This document shows, piece by piece, positions 47,839 to 57,853 of a stretch of DNA of 64,000 nt. Every line of letters begins with the position of its first letter. Position 1 is the first letter of the stretch. The notes beneath the pieces were generated by a model. The model was not told the DNA's origin, made no database searches, and worked only from the letters and a program-made list of their open reading frames with translations. Position numbers and translations under genes: made by a program. The stretch spans positions 128,219 to 192,218 of the forward strand of contig MLAK01000693.1 of assembly GCA_001839685.1 (NCBI GenBank), given 5' to 3'. The DNA comes from Tritrichomonas foetus (taxonomy: Eukaryota > Parabasalia > Tritrichomonadida > Tritrichomonadidae).

Positions 47839-48245
47839 TCGATTTTATTTTATTTCAATTTCAATAAAACCGATCAATTAGTATTTTTTTTTGAAACAAT
47901 TCAGTGGAAAGGTCATTAAAAGGATAAAGTAACCGTCATAATTTTATATCACATGTCATTATAAAAGGATTTAGCAAAAAATTCAGAAAGATCGATCATT
48001 GTTATGTTCATGATTCATAAACGTTAGGGTCAATTTTTCTCTTGATCCTGCTCATTATAACGATACCTAGCCCATTCTGAATAATTTTTTACTTTTATTA
48101 CAGAATATTTACTCAATTGCACAGTCTCTCTCTGATCACAACATCAGTTTGGAAATGACCATTTTAATATTCAATTTATTTTTGTTAGGTTTAGTCAAAT
48201 TAATTCAATTTTCTCAATCTCAAAGGAAAAAATTTTCCACCTCAA
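47839..48245. other. Divergent intergenic region
   Basis: Promoters of the P-loop gene (-) and TFIIH p52 (+). TGACCATTTT at 48156-48165 is the nearest recurrent box to the p52 start. No ORF. Confidence 0.45.
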
Positions 48246-49640
48246 ATGGCTGAAACGAATGATCAAAATTATTCGAATCTTCTTCAATTTATTATTAGTC
48301 GAGACGAAAGCATTGTAATCGAACTGCTCAAAGATGCCGATGCATGCAGAACCTTTATTCGCTTATTAACACCATTATCACAACATTTTCTTTTCCGCAT
48401 GTTGATGATTCCCGATCTCCTTCCGTTGTCAACCATTCGAGGATGGGCTCCTCCCGGAACTGAGGCCAAATTAGCAGACGCTTTCAATCAATTAAGAGAT
48501 TGTCATATTATTATTTTAAATCGTCTTCAAAATGGCGAATTCGGTGCTCAAATTCATCCGGAAATACGAAATGTTTTACTTCATGGAACTTCCTCTTCAA
48601 AATTCCAGAGCAGTACTTCACAGAAGCCTCAATTTCCATTTCATGTCAAGCCATCAAATATTTTTCCTGAGCCATCATCAAACTCACTGGATGATCTCAC
48701 AAAAGCACCAGAAGTATCACCAGAAACTTTGGATAAATGGAGCTCCACCCAGCTCGATAAAATATTATATTGGATGCTCAAACTTGACGAAAAGATTGAA
48801 CCAGGAATGCGCCAACTTTTGCGTGATAGTAACTTAATTGAAATTGATAATGAACTAACTAAAGAAGGGCATCAATTTGTCTTAGCTGATCGCCGCTCTC
48901 AAATTTGGTTAATTGTACGATCATATTTAAGCTCATTTTTACAGGACACATCATCTGATCTCATTTCTGCTTTACGTTTCCTTTTAAAACTTGGATCACT
49001 TCAATTCACTCGAGGTTATCCTGTATCAAGTCTTCTTGAGCCACAAAGAAAGCTTTTAGAACCATTTTGTTCACTTGGTCTTGTTTATCAAGGCAATATG
49101 AAGAATTATTTCTTTCCAACTCGAATCGTTTTAAACTTTTTCGGAAAAGAACAACTTTCTCAATCAGAAGGATGGCTTTTAATTGACACTAACTTCAAAA
49201 TTACAGCTTATACATCTTCTCCTTTACATGTTGCACTTCTGAAAAAGTTTACTTTAATTACATATGAAATGCCTGGTTTTACATCAGCTTATTTATCGCC
49301 AAATTCATTCAAAAAGGCTCTAAAAGAAGGAACATCACTTTCTGACATCATTCGATTTTTGAAATCTAACCTTTCAAGTAAAGGGGATGGTATCATTCCA
49401 CCTGATGTGGAACATCAACTTCATGTGTGGAAGAACCAACGAGATAGAATTAAAACTACACCTAATTGCGTTATGAGGACTTTTCTTTCGAGAGATGACG
49501 CGGATGCAGCACATGAAATCGCTGAAAAGAATATGGGATTTGTTGCTAGATTCGATAGTAATGATAATTATACAATTATAACAACAGAAGAAATTGAAGA
49601 AGAATTTGCGAAGCAGCTGAAGGCTCTTCGAAATTCCTAA
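48246..49640 (+). CDS. GTF2H4: TFIIH subunit p52/Tfb2
   Basis: A 464-aa core subunit of TFIIH, which regulates the XPB helicase in transcription initiation and nucleotide-excision repair. The N-terminal winged-helix region carries LTPLSQHFLFRMLMIPDLLP. The middle carries KILYWMLKLDEK, GHQFVLADRRSQIWLIVRSYL, LSSFLQDTSSDLISALRFLLKL and QRKLLEPFCSLGLVYQ with FFPTRIVLNF. The C-terminal half has the diagnostic LIDTNFKITAYTSSPLHVALL, MPGFTSAYLSPNSFKKAL and VEHQLHVWKNQRDRIKTTP. The family length is about 460-510 aa. No missing block. Start ATG at 48246 follows TTTTCCACCTCAA. Confidence 0.95.
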   Translation: MAETNDQNYSNLLQFIISRDESIVIELLKDADACRTFIRLLTPLSQHFLFRMLMIPDLLPLSTIRGWAPPGTEAKLADAFNQLRDCHIIILNRLQNGEFGAQIHPEIRNVLLHGTSSSKFQSSTSQKPQFPFHVKPSNIFPEPSSNSLDDLTKAPEVSPETLDKWSSTQLDKILYWMLKLDEKIEPGMRQLLRDSNLIEIDNELTKEGHQFVLADRRSQIWLIVRSYLSSFLQDTSSDLISALRFLLKLGSLQFTRGYPVSSLLEPQRKLLEPFCSLGLVYQGNMKNYFFPTRIVLNFFGKEQLSQSEGWLLIDTNFKITAYTSSPLHVALLKKFTLITYEMPGFTSAYLSPNSFKKALKEGTSLSDIIRFLKSNLSSKGDGIIPPDVEHQLHVWKNQRDRIKTTPNCVMRTFLSRDDADAAHEIAEKNMGFVARFDSNDNYTIITTEEIEEEFAKQLKALRNS

Positions 49641-50962
49641 TTCTATGTTTTATTTTAATAAAAAGAATATTAATATCTATTTTTTATTGCTCGAACGTGA
49701 ATGATTATTATTAACATCCAAACAGAGCAGATTCCAGATGAGAAGCATTAATCATCATATAGAAATGGACTAATCAATATTCACATAAAGTTATACTTTT
49801 CATCTATTTCGTATTGAGAAAAAAGTTAGGACAGTTTTATAAACATATGAAGAACATACATTGAAAATCAATTTATCTTTTTCCCCATGAGTATTGGGTT
49901 TCTATGAATGATCTAAGACACTAATAAATCACATCGATTTTTTTTATTATTGAAGTTTATATCACAATTAATAAATTTATGAAAAAAAAATCGCTCTTCC
50001 AGAATTAAAAATTAAAATCAATGATAAATCACTCATTTAGGAGAATGGCAATCTGTCAGCGCAATGCATGTGTTTCTTTACCTTCGCAATCCTTTTCCAA
50101 CACCGATAACATTGTGGTGAAAATACGATAGCAGAAGGTCAAAAATTAAAAATAACCGTTTCTAATGAATTGATGAGAAACTTCACCAATTTCCAATATT
50201 ATCATGTATAAGTTATTCTATCGTTTTTATACATATATATGAGAACATAGAAACAATAAATCCAGAAAAGAAATTCATCATAAGAAAAAATATTTCCAAA
50301 CAATCTTGAACAGATTTCGATAGTTCTATCAGATTCTTTTTGTTTTTTGTTTCTGATTGAAATTAGCATATTTCCCAGATTTTTTGTTTTTATATTTAGC
50401 AGGGTAGTGATGTGGAAGAACTGGAGAACAGAAAATGGTGAAGTGATCACAGGATTGAATGATAATTGTTCAGTGATTGAGAGAATACTGAAAAAGTTTT
50501 TTAGTTGATATTTATTTATTAACTCAAAAAGCTATGAAAAAGTGAAAAGAAAATCTGAAATCCTGTTGTTTATCATCGTTATTCTCTGAATTGTTTTTCA
50601 CTACTTTTTGGAGAAATTACAATCAGAATTATTTTCCAAGTAATTAAATGGGACTAAATATGAACTTCTTCTTAAAAAAAATGCCTTTCACACATATCAT
50701 TACATTTTTCTCAATCTATATAAGGTAATCGTATTTTAAATCTCCATTTAATCCTTTTTAATACGCTGAAATTATCTACAAAACTTCCTTTTTGTTCTAT
50801 ATCATTTGATTATAAAATAATTCAAAAAGCTGTTATGATTCAAAAAGTTAGAAAAGTACCAAAAATTGGAGAATTATTTGAAAACTATTTCATATAATTT
50901 TTCATATTTTCATACAATTTTCCATATTTTTCAAACAAACCTTATCAATTTTTCACTGGTGA
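49641..50962. other. Long intergenic region upstream of the hydrogenase
   Basis: About 1.3 kb of AT-rich DNA. A minus-strand 82-codon ORF at 50202-50450 is low-complexity and unsupported. I see no tRNA, repeat array or other RNA. Confidence 0.5.
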
Positions 50963-50976
50963 GGTCATTTTCAAAA
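50963..50976 (+). promoter_or_regulatory. GGTCATTTTCAAAA initiator box that sets the hydrogenase start
   Basis: GGTCATTTTC directly before ATG 50977 excludes the longer open frame (from 50866) from the protein. Confidence 0.6.
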
Positions 50977-52767
50977 ATGCTTGCATCATCACTTTCGAGA
51001 TCAGCTGCAAAGATTACAGTCACCGTCAACGGCCGCGCGCTCGAGGCCAAGAAGGGAGACACAATCATGACTCTCTGCGACCGTAACGGAATCAGAATTC
51101 CACGTCTATGCTATCAACCTTGCCTCCCACTCCAAGGCTCATGCGGACTTTGCGTCGTCCACGTGAACAATCACGGTGTCGAATCACTCTCTAACGCGTG
51201 CGTCACCAAAGTCAGCAATGGCCTCAAAGTCGATACATTAGCTGCCAAAGTTGTTGATCAAGTTCACAACAAACTTCAGAAACTTCTTGACGTCCACGAC
51301 GAACGTTGCACTTCATGCGTCGCTAACAACAGGTGCGAATTCCGTACATTGTGTTATGATCAAGATGTATCTACACAAACTCACCACAGCCCAATTCCAG
51401 AATCCGTCGATGTTTCAACAAACAGCATCAGAATCGACCCATCCAAATGCGTTGACTGCAAACGTTGCGTTCGTGCATGCAAGAATATCGCTGGCCAAAA
51501 AGTTTTGAAAGTCGGCCCACTTGGTGACCATCCAGCAGCCATTCAAACAACAAACGGAAAGCCACTTCAAGAGACAAATTGTATCAAATGTGGCCAATGC
51601 ACACTTTATTGCCCAGTTGGCGCCATCACAGAAAATTCACAAGTTCGTGAAGTGATGTCAAGTATCAAAAACCACCAACGTAAGGCTTATGTTTGCCAAA
51701 TCAATCCATCTGTCCATATCGCCTTAGCCGATGCTTTTGGCGTCTCTCCAAGCGTTTTGACACCAGGAAAGGTCGCCTCGGCCCTTCGCATAATTGGATT
51801 CGATAAAGTTTACGACACGAGATTTGGTGGTGATATCCTCATCATGGAGGAGGCCGCCCAGCTTGTCGAAAGACTCAAAGACAAGAAATCAAACTCACCA
51901 TTCCTTGCATCCGCTTGCCCAGCTTTCATCAACTACATCGAGCAATCTCGCTCGCCATTCATTCCAAACTTATCAACAGCACGCTCAGCACCAGCCATTC
52001 TTGCCTCCCTCATTCGCGAAGTTCTCCCACAGCAGCTCAACCTCCATCCAGAAGACATATACAGCGTCTACGTCACTACCTGCCTCGCCAAGAAAGATGA
52101 AATCGAGAGGCCAACGCACTCATCTCCATCTGGCGTGAAAGACACAGATGTCAGCCTTTCAATCAGAGAACTTATCGAATTATTCAGACAGTCCAACATC
52201 AACGTCCACGAGCTTGAAGAATCAAAATTCGACTTCCTTTTGGGCGGTACACAAGGAGGTGAACAAGCCAGTGGTGCCGCAGCTATTCTTGATACAGCTG
52301 GCGGTTTGATGGAAGCCGTTTTAAGAACAGCCAACTGGATGCTCACTGGAAAGTCACCAAAGAACCTCGAAATGAAGGCTTTAAGAGGCGACAAAGCTCA
52401 GAAAGTTACTGAAGTTCAAATGGGCGACATCAAATTCCAAGTTGCTGCTGTCCAAGGTATGGCTAACGCTATGAAACTCTTCGACAAGATCAAGAAGGAT
52501 AAGAAGCTTAAGGAAATCAAGTACATCGAAGTTATGGCTTGCCAAGGCGGATGCGTTTGCGGTGGTGGATCAGTTATGCCAGCTGACAAAGACGCAATGA
52601 ATGAACGCGTCAAGGCTGTATATGAAGATGACAAGGCATGTAAAGTTAGATGCGCTCACGAAAGCTCAGCTGTCACCGACCTCTACCAAAACTTCCTTGA
52701 GAAACCAAACTCACACAAGGCTCATGACCTCCTCCACACTCACTTCGCGCAACGCCCAGGCTTTTAA
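50977..52767 (+). CDS. Hydrogenosomal [FeFe]-hydrogenase, long form, with altered H-cluster motifs
   Basis: A 596-aa protein of the 64-kDa type. Residues 1-8 (MLASSLSR) are a typical hydrogenosomal presequence. A [2Fe-2S] domain follows (C45, C56, C59, C75), then a His-Cys3 [4Fe-4S] site (H107, C111, C114, C120) and two [4Fe-4S] ferredoxin motifs (C158-161-164-168; C202-205-208-212). The H-domain has ligands C314, C369, C522 and C526 (EVMACQGGCVCGGG). Motif 1 reads ASACPAF instead of TSCCPxW, so the proton-relay Cys is Ala313; motif 2 reads TTCLAKK instead of MPCxxKK. The enzyme normally makes H2 with electrons from ferredoxin or NADH. The frame is open to 50866, but the presequence and initiator fix ATG 50977. 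High GC and codon bias indicate strong expression. Confidence 0.93.
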   Translation: MLASSLSRSAAKITVTVNGRALEAKKGDTIMTLCDRNGIRIPRLCYQPCLPLQGSCGLCVVHVNNHGVESLSNACVTKVSNGLKVDTLAAKVVDQVHNKLQKLLDVHDERCTSCVANNRCEFRTLCYDQDVSTQTHHSPIPESVDVSTNSIRIDPSKCVDCKRCVRACKNIAGQKVLKVGPLGDHPAAIQTTNGKPLQETNCIKCGQCTLYCPVGAITENSQVREVMSSIKNHQRKAYVCQINPSVHIALADAFGVSPSVLTPGKVASALRIIGFDKVYDTRFGGDILIMEEAAQLVERLKDKKSNSPFLASACPAFINYIEQSRSPFIPNLSTARSAPAILASLIREVLPQQLNLHPEDIYSVYVTTCLAKKDEIERPTHSSPSGVKDTDVSLSIRELIELFRQSNINVHELEESKFDFLLGGTQGGEQASGAAAILDTAGGLMEAVLRTANWMLTGKSPKNLEMKALRGDKAQKVTEVQMGDIKFQVAAVQGMANAMKLFDKIKKDKKLKEIKYIEVMACQGGCVCGGGSVMPADKDAMNERVKAVYEDDKACKVRCAHESSAVTDLYQNFLEKPNSHKAHDLLHTHFAQRPGF

Positions 52768-53255
52768 AGGTATCTGAGGTTTCTAAGTAAATCTAATTTT
52801 TCTACCAACAAATCCAACTTTTATATCTTTCTAAATCTTTTAATAAGAGACTAATGAGGAAGGGGGAACAAAAATTGTGATACTTAGGATGCTCCAATCA
52901 AGGATATCACACGCATTTTTTTTAATAAAATACTGGTTAGTCATTAATCATGAATAGAGGCAAATAACTATTTCGAAATGTTTTTAAATTGACTTGCATG
53001 TAATATCAATGATGTTGAAATACGAATCATTTTAATAAAAATAGCGCTGTTTATAGTAAATGTGATAATGGAAAAAAAGTATTTTCATGAAATCACTAGA
53101 GAGTAATTTAGAAACAAAATTTAAAAATAACAATAAATAAATAAAAATAAGTTATATATATTTTTTTATAAAACAAACAAAATAAAATCCCAAATATAAT
53201 CACAATGACAAACTAGTAAGCAAACAAACAAAAAAGTCAAATATATTTCTATGTT
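52768..53255. other. Intergenic between converging genes
   Basis: AT-rich, with A/T-rich simple sequence near 53100-53240. Nothing recognised. The hydrogenase stop forms TAAA. Confidence 0.5.
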
Positions 53256-55667
53256 TCAAATCCTTTCCAGTGATCTTAAAAATTCGTATCTCGAGACTCG
53301 TCTTACTGGCGCGGCTGTTTTCCTCAGCAATGCACAAATATGTGGTGGATATGATATTGTTCTCACTTCAGATCCTGGCTTCACTGATAACCATGAAAGA
53401 TGAGACATTTGTTTTGCATATTCAAAAACGACACTGTCTCCTGGTTTCCATACATCATTTGAATAGAGGGAAATTGAATAAGCAGGTAATGTATGTGCAA
53501 CAACATAACATGTAGAATAAGGTTTGATATATTCTGATCCAGATTCGCTTTGAAGAAATTGTTCATTTGGGGCAAAAATAACAGCATCATCATCAAATTG
53601 CTCTTTGAAAAGTACTTGAACTGTTGGAGCTGGTGAAACTGCAAAAAGGGTCATATTATCAAGTGTATCATGAAAAACATCTGTGATTTCTTTATGTAGA
53701 TCAGCAGAAATTCCTTCTGCAAGAATTGATAAAGTAAATTTCATTTCGATACCAATCATTGCTTTAGCATCATTAAGGAGGCCATTGATTCTGGAGAAAT
53801 CTGTATTTGGAATTACATGGAGAATACTACCAATGTCATCAATCCATGCAGACATTTTTGTTCGCTCATCCCATGCAATGTGAAATGTCATTGATTTTTG
53901 TTGACGCTTTAAAAGGAATGGTGGCTGATATCGATAACCGAAAAAAAGAATGGCTATATCTTTAGGAGAAATAGCAATCATTCCGTAAGGGCATGGTTTT
54001 AGATTTCGAATTCGTGAATAAACAACAAATGCAAGTGTTCGCATTTCTGATTCACTTGATGTCTGAATTAATTCTGGTCTAACATATGAAATAATACTTG
54101 GTGGGAGAAAATGTTTGTCATAAATTGGCGGACCAACAATAAATGATAGAACAGGGTGTTGCTGAAATTGACTAAGTGGATTCTTGTTGAAGAATGAAAG
54201 AATTGTATTTGGCATTTCTTCATAGAGGACAAAATGAAATGCTTCATCATGTGGAAAAGGTGTTAATGATCCAAAATTCATTTGTTTATAAATATTACAA
54301 AACTGTACGAAAAATGAACGAGCTGAGCTAGCTTCGATTGATGATTGACAAAAAACTACAAAATGTCCTGATTTGGGACCACTAATCGGTTGATATCTTT
54401 GTTCTTCCCATTGGTCAACAACTGAAGCAGCCGGTGTACTCATTAAAGTACCACTGTGATTGATAAGTATATCTGGAATTCCAAGTCGCTCATATGTACA
54501 AGTACTACCTGTGATTAAACTTTGAGCATGAAATGGTGGTTTAACATCTCCAAATCCAAAATCAAAACGGAAGAAAGAAAGGAAAGTAGAAACTGCTAAA
54601 TTTAATGGAACTCTTTTAGATGGTAATGTTCCATTTCCAAGACATTTTAATATTGATTTTCGTTCAGCACGGTCATGAACAATCTGAGAAAGTATTTGAT
54701 CAACTGTTAATTCTGGATATTCTATAACTGTAGTTTCGAAAATTTCTTCGGTTGTTTTCGATGTGGCTGTATCATTTTCAACAAAAATACTCATTAAATA
54801 ATTGTCAATATCTTCACTTGTATAATCATGAAAATTCACTGGATCAAAGCCTGGTTCTTCATTACCATTCATATTTGAAATCATTTGATAATCATCTTGA
54901 TCAAATTTACTTGGAATATTTTGGGGAAACTTGTTTGTTGATGATTCGATGACGAAAAACTTGGAAAGTATAACACATGGATGTGTAATGAGTACAAATA
55001 AAGTTGATTGAATATCAATATTAATTATTGATTTGTCAATTGAACGCATAGATATAGTTACATCTGACGAAGAAACCACATAAAATGGATGCTCATATGG
55101 TGGGACAAGAATATAACTTCCGGCTTCAACTGGCTGCCTATAATCAATAATGAAGTCAAGTGAGCCTTGCATTGAGGTTCGGATACATAATGTTGTTTCT
55201 CGACGAATCGGAATTTTTTGATAGAGAAATGGATCTGAAATGGAGTCGCTTCCTGGAAAAAGAAGAAACGAGGAAAAATAAAGTGGTTTTAAGCGCTCAA
55301 ATTCATAATACGAAACAACGTTCAATGCGCGCTGAAAATCGTCATATAAAGCGTCCTGAAATGGTCCTGTAACAATCCAGTTCCATCGGTGGTATTCACA
55401 CCAATTGAATAAATCGTCGGGATTAAAAGCGCGATTTAAATCAAAAACCATAACGACAGAATTTTCAGTTGGAAACGATGAATATGTTGGCGATTTTTGG
55501 AGGAAAAATGCTGGGATTCGTTTATAAGCGAGAGAATGCGAAAGAGCGAGAAGTCTTTTATCGTTTGTTGATTGATGCTTGTCGAGTGCCTCTGGAATTA
55601 TGCTAATTTGGATAATGTCAAGATTCGTAACTTCAAGGGGATCCAAATTCCATTGCACAGAGCTCAT
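53256..55667 (-). CDS. Mediator subunit MED13-like protein
   Basis: An 803-aa protein with MED13 landmarks: the block QWEEQRYQPISGPKSGHFVVFCQ (in part), then SARSFFVQFCNIYKQMNFGSLTPFP, corresponds to the conserved MED13 section where GPK-x4-H/Y-V-x-C is followed by a helix and a G-S/H turn. Late blocks include YGMIAISPKDIAILFFGYRY, a W-D-E-R-T segment, and a C-terminal QMSHLSWLSVKPGSEVRTIS with PPHICALLRK, similar to the usual SWLxxxPxxxxRxxxLPxH ending. MED13 joins the CDK8 kinase module to core Mediator. Human MED13 is over 2000 aa, so this is a compact version with most low-complexity inserts missing. The N-terminal third is compatible but weak. ATG at 55667. Confidence 0.7.
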   Translation of the reverse strand: MSSVQWNLDPLEVTNLDIIQISIIPEALDKHQSTNDKRLLALSHSLAYKRIPAFFLQKSPTYSSFPTENSVVMVFDLNRAFNPDDLFNWCEYHRWNWIVTGPFQDALYDDFQRALNVVSYYEFERLKPLYFSSFLLFPGSDSISDPFLYQKIPIRRETTLCIRTSMQGSLDFIIDYRQPVEAGSYILVPPYEHPFYVVSSSDVTISMRSIDKSIINIDIQSTLFVLITHPCVILSKFFVIESSTNKFPQNIPSKFDQDDYQMISNMNGNEEPGFDPVNFHDYTSEDIDNYLMSIFVENDTATSKTTEEIFETTVIEYPELTVDQILSQIVHDRAERKSILKCLGNGTLPSKRVPLNLAVSTFLSFFRFDFGFGDVKPPFHAQSLITGSTCTYERLGIPDILINHSGTLMSTPAASVVDQWEEQRYQPISGPKSGHFVVFCQSSIEASSARSFFVQFCNIYKQMNFGSLTPFPHDEAFHFVLYEEMPNTILSFFNKNPLSQFQQHPVLSFIVGPPIYDKHFLPPSIISYVRPELIQTSSESEMRTLAFVVYSRIRNLKPCPYGMIAISPKDIAILFFGYRYQPPFLLKRQQKSMTFHIAWDERTKMSAWIDDIGSILHVIPNTDFSRINGLLNDAKAMIGIEMKFTLSILAEGISADLHKEITDVFHDTLDNMTLFAVSPAPTVQVLFKEQFDDDAVIFAPNEQFLQSESGSEYIKPYSTCYVVAHTLPAYSISLYSNDVWKPGDSVVFEYAKQMSHLSWLSVKPGSEVRTISYPPHICALLRKTAAPVRRVSRYEFLRSLERI

Positions 55668-56433
55668 TTTTCTATTTTTTGGGAGTACGTTTATTAGGGA
55701 GACGTTTATTAGAAATAGAGAACGTTTATTAATAGAGTTCGTTAATTATTTTCCCAAATATTTGTAATTGATGAACTGATAGTGAAAGTTTTCCTCGTCC
55801 GTATCATATCTCACAATGATTTCTCCTTTATGTAGCCTGTATATTTGATAACCTGGTTAGTTTTCAGAATCATTACTCATATATATGCCATTATTCAGAT
55901 ATATTATTGCGTATTTGTATATATCAGATATAGCATCGCAAAAATAGAATAAGATTCAATAAAACGATTTTAATTAATTCTCTTGAAAATTCGATTAATC
56001 TCTGTAGGAATTTTTTTGTGGATGTATTCTAAACAAAATAGCTTTTGGAGGTGTAATATTTCTTTTCATTGTTTTTTTCTTACGGAAGCATAATGTTAAA
56101 GGAACAAAAAATATTTTATCACAGTTAATGCCTCCCGAAAAAAACATGTCGTAAATAAAAACATGAGAGCAATCCTAACTAATTGTTATAACTGTTTCAA
56201 AATCACACCATCATTTGAATCACACAAGAAAACAACAACAACAAAGAAAAAAACAAAAACAAAGAAAATTACAACAATAAAGAAAACAACAAAAACAACA
56301 AAGAAAAAAATATAGTAAACTCTATCCTTTTACAAAACAATCATAATGTTGAAACGGTAAATCTATATAAATAACATTCATAGTAATATCAAATCTCAAA
56401 TTAACTATAATTCTAGGTGCCAAAAAAAAATCA
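55668..56433. other. Intergenic, with a CAA/AAAG-rich simple repeat
   Basis: Between MED13-like (-) upstream and the kinase (-) end. Contains a 100-bp low-complexity CAAAGAAAA-type tract at about 56220-56315, listed separately. No gene. Confidence 0.5.
56220..56315. repeat. Low-complexity ACAACAAAGAAAA repeat
   Basis: Words such as AACAACAAAGAAAA and AAAACAAAGAAAA recur through this stretch, all purine/A-rich on the plus strand. Confidence 0.7.
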
Positions 56434-57543
56434 TTAAACTGGAGTAACGAGGATCTGTGATGGTGTCTGTGGCTTAATTATTTGCTTATTAAAGAACCTT
56501 CGTACGACTGGTTGTGCTGGTTGTCTGCTTATGTTTCTTATTGGACCAGATTTCCTTTTTGGAATCTTGTTAATTTTTATAATATTTAGAAGTGTTGGAA
56601 TTTGTCCAGGTGCCATTGATTCTGACCTTTCAATGTGCAAGTTTTTGAAATCAGAATCTGATATTTCTCGATTAAAAAACTGGTCGACGATTTTCAATGA
56701 TGGAAAGTGGGTGCCTGGCTTTCCTGCATCATACGATTTTGGTGCTGACTTCATCCATTGATGAGTGAGGGCTTCTTCAATCGACAGTCTACGATCTGCA
56801 TCGACAGTCATCATTCCAGCCAAAAATTGTCTACAATTATCACTCAGATAGCCAGGAATTGTGTAATCGCCTTTTTTTATCTGATCAAACAATTGCTGCT
56901 GATTTCTTTTCGTCCAGGGGAGCTGGCCAGTAACCATGGCGTAGCAAATAACACCAGCACTCCATATGTCACTTTTTCGGCCGTCATATGGTCGACCACT
57001 GATACATTCTGGAGATGCATAACATGGAGATCCGCATGGCGTCTCAACGATTCCTGTACAGCCAACAAACCGTGATAAACCGAAGTCGCTGATTTTAATG
57101 TTGCCGTTTGTGTCAAGAAGAAGGTTTTCTGGTTTTAAATCGCGATGGCAAATTCCCATATTATGGACATATTGGAGGGTTTCGAGTATCTGGCGAATAA
57201 ACAGTTGAGCCTCTTCTTCGGAAAGGCGCCCACGCGTGACGATAAACTGAAAAAGTTCTCCGTTCGGACAGAATTCTTCAAATACATAATAAAAATTCTC
57301 ATCCTTTCGCATATCATAAAGCCCGACGACACCAGGATGATGTAGTTGTTGTAATATTCGTATTTCATTTTCGAATCGCGCCTCAAGATTATGAATAGCG
57401 AGCTTTTGTCTCGATATAATTTTACAAGCTGCGAATGTTTGGTAATTCAGGTTAAAAGCGAGTTTGACAACGGAAAATGCTCCATCACCGATGACACCGC
57501 GGAGCTCGTATTGGTCGACTCTGTTGGGGATGTCTTGGATCAT
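56434..57543 (-). CDS. Ser/Thr protein kinase, CAMK/SNF1-like
   Basis: A 369-aa kinase. The catalytic domain spans about residues 11-266: glycine loop GVIGDGAFSVVK, ATP-anchoring Lys in FAACKII, HRDLKPENLLL, DFGLS, SPE (of the APE motif) and the late DIWSAGVICYAMVTGQLPW. The activation loop (VGCTGIVETPCGSPCYASPE) and the C-terminal helix (RLSIEEALTHQWMKS) fit AMPK/SNF1- or CAMKL-type kinases. All catalytic residues are present. The remaining 100 residues are basic and Pro-rich (IKINKIPKRKSGPIRN) and probably bind regulators; no UBA or KA1 domain is visible. ATG at 57543. Upstream is a divergent small gene with its own boxes. Confidence 0.95.
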   Translation of the reverse strand: MIQDIPNRVDQYELRGVIGDGAFSVVKLAFNLNYQTFAACKIISRQKLAIHNLEARFENEIRILQQLHHPGVVGLYDMRKDENFYYVFEEFCPNGELFQFIVTRGRLSEEEAQLFIRQILETLQYVHNMGICHRDLKPENLLLDTNGNIKISDFGLSRFVGCTGIVETPCGSPCYASPECISGRPYDGRKSDIWSAGVICYAMVTGQLPWTKRNQQQLFDQIKKGDYTIPGYLSDNCRQFLAGMMTVDADRRLSIEEALTHQWMKSAPKSYDAGKPGTHFPSLKIVDQFFNREISDSDFKNLHIERSESMAPGQIPTLLNIIKINKIPKRKSGPIRNISRQPAQPVVRRFFNKQIIKPQTPSQILVTPV

Positions 57544-57611
57544 GGAATATTTGTGAATCTTTGGATTTCAAATTGAATTTCTATTACGTTCAATATGCTA
57601 TAATGAAATTT

Positions 57612-57650
57612 GGTCAATTTGGGGTGAATTAGAGGTCAATTTCACAAAAT
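57612..57650. promoter_or_regulatory. Two GGTCAATTT boxes between the kinase and a small gene
   Basis: GGTCAATTT occurs at 57612 and again at 57633, the second followed by TCACAAAATA. The first lies 69 bases before the kinase ATG (as TGACC), the second 26 bases before the ATG at 57659. Confidence 0.45.
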
Positions 57651-57658
57651 AATGAAAA

Positions 57659-57853
57659 ATGAATAACGAAGAAAATGACGCTCTATTCAAAAGTTTTCAA
57701 ATAATCTGGAACATTTCTGAGAAGCTTTTAAGAAAGTTCAAAGGGTTAGAAATTTTTGTGAATCAATATGTGCATATTTCAATTAATCAAAGGAGATTTG
57801 AATTACTATTCAGGGGAGATTTGAATGATCTTGATATTTTTCAACATAGTTAA
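57659..57853 (+). CDS. Very small hypothetical protein, 64 aa
   Basis: ATG at 57659 follows a GGTCA/initiator box by 26 bases. The product is helical and amphipathic (LFKSFQIIWNISEKLLRKF) with an aromatic middle and no signal or membrane segment. An ATG five bases upstream (57652) runs into a stop after four codons, a mild argument against. No family recognised; possibly a small trichomonad-specific protein. Confidence 0.4.
   Translation: MNNEENDALFKSFQIIWNISEKLLRKFKGLEIFVNQYVHISINQRRFELLFRGDLNDLDIFQHS

Noticed and set aside
50866..50976. 37-codon N-terminal extension of the hydrogenase
   Set aside because: It is AT-rich, unlike the GC-biased gene, and lies before the initiator box; the hydrogenosomal presequence begins at 50977.
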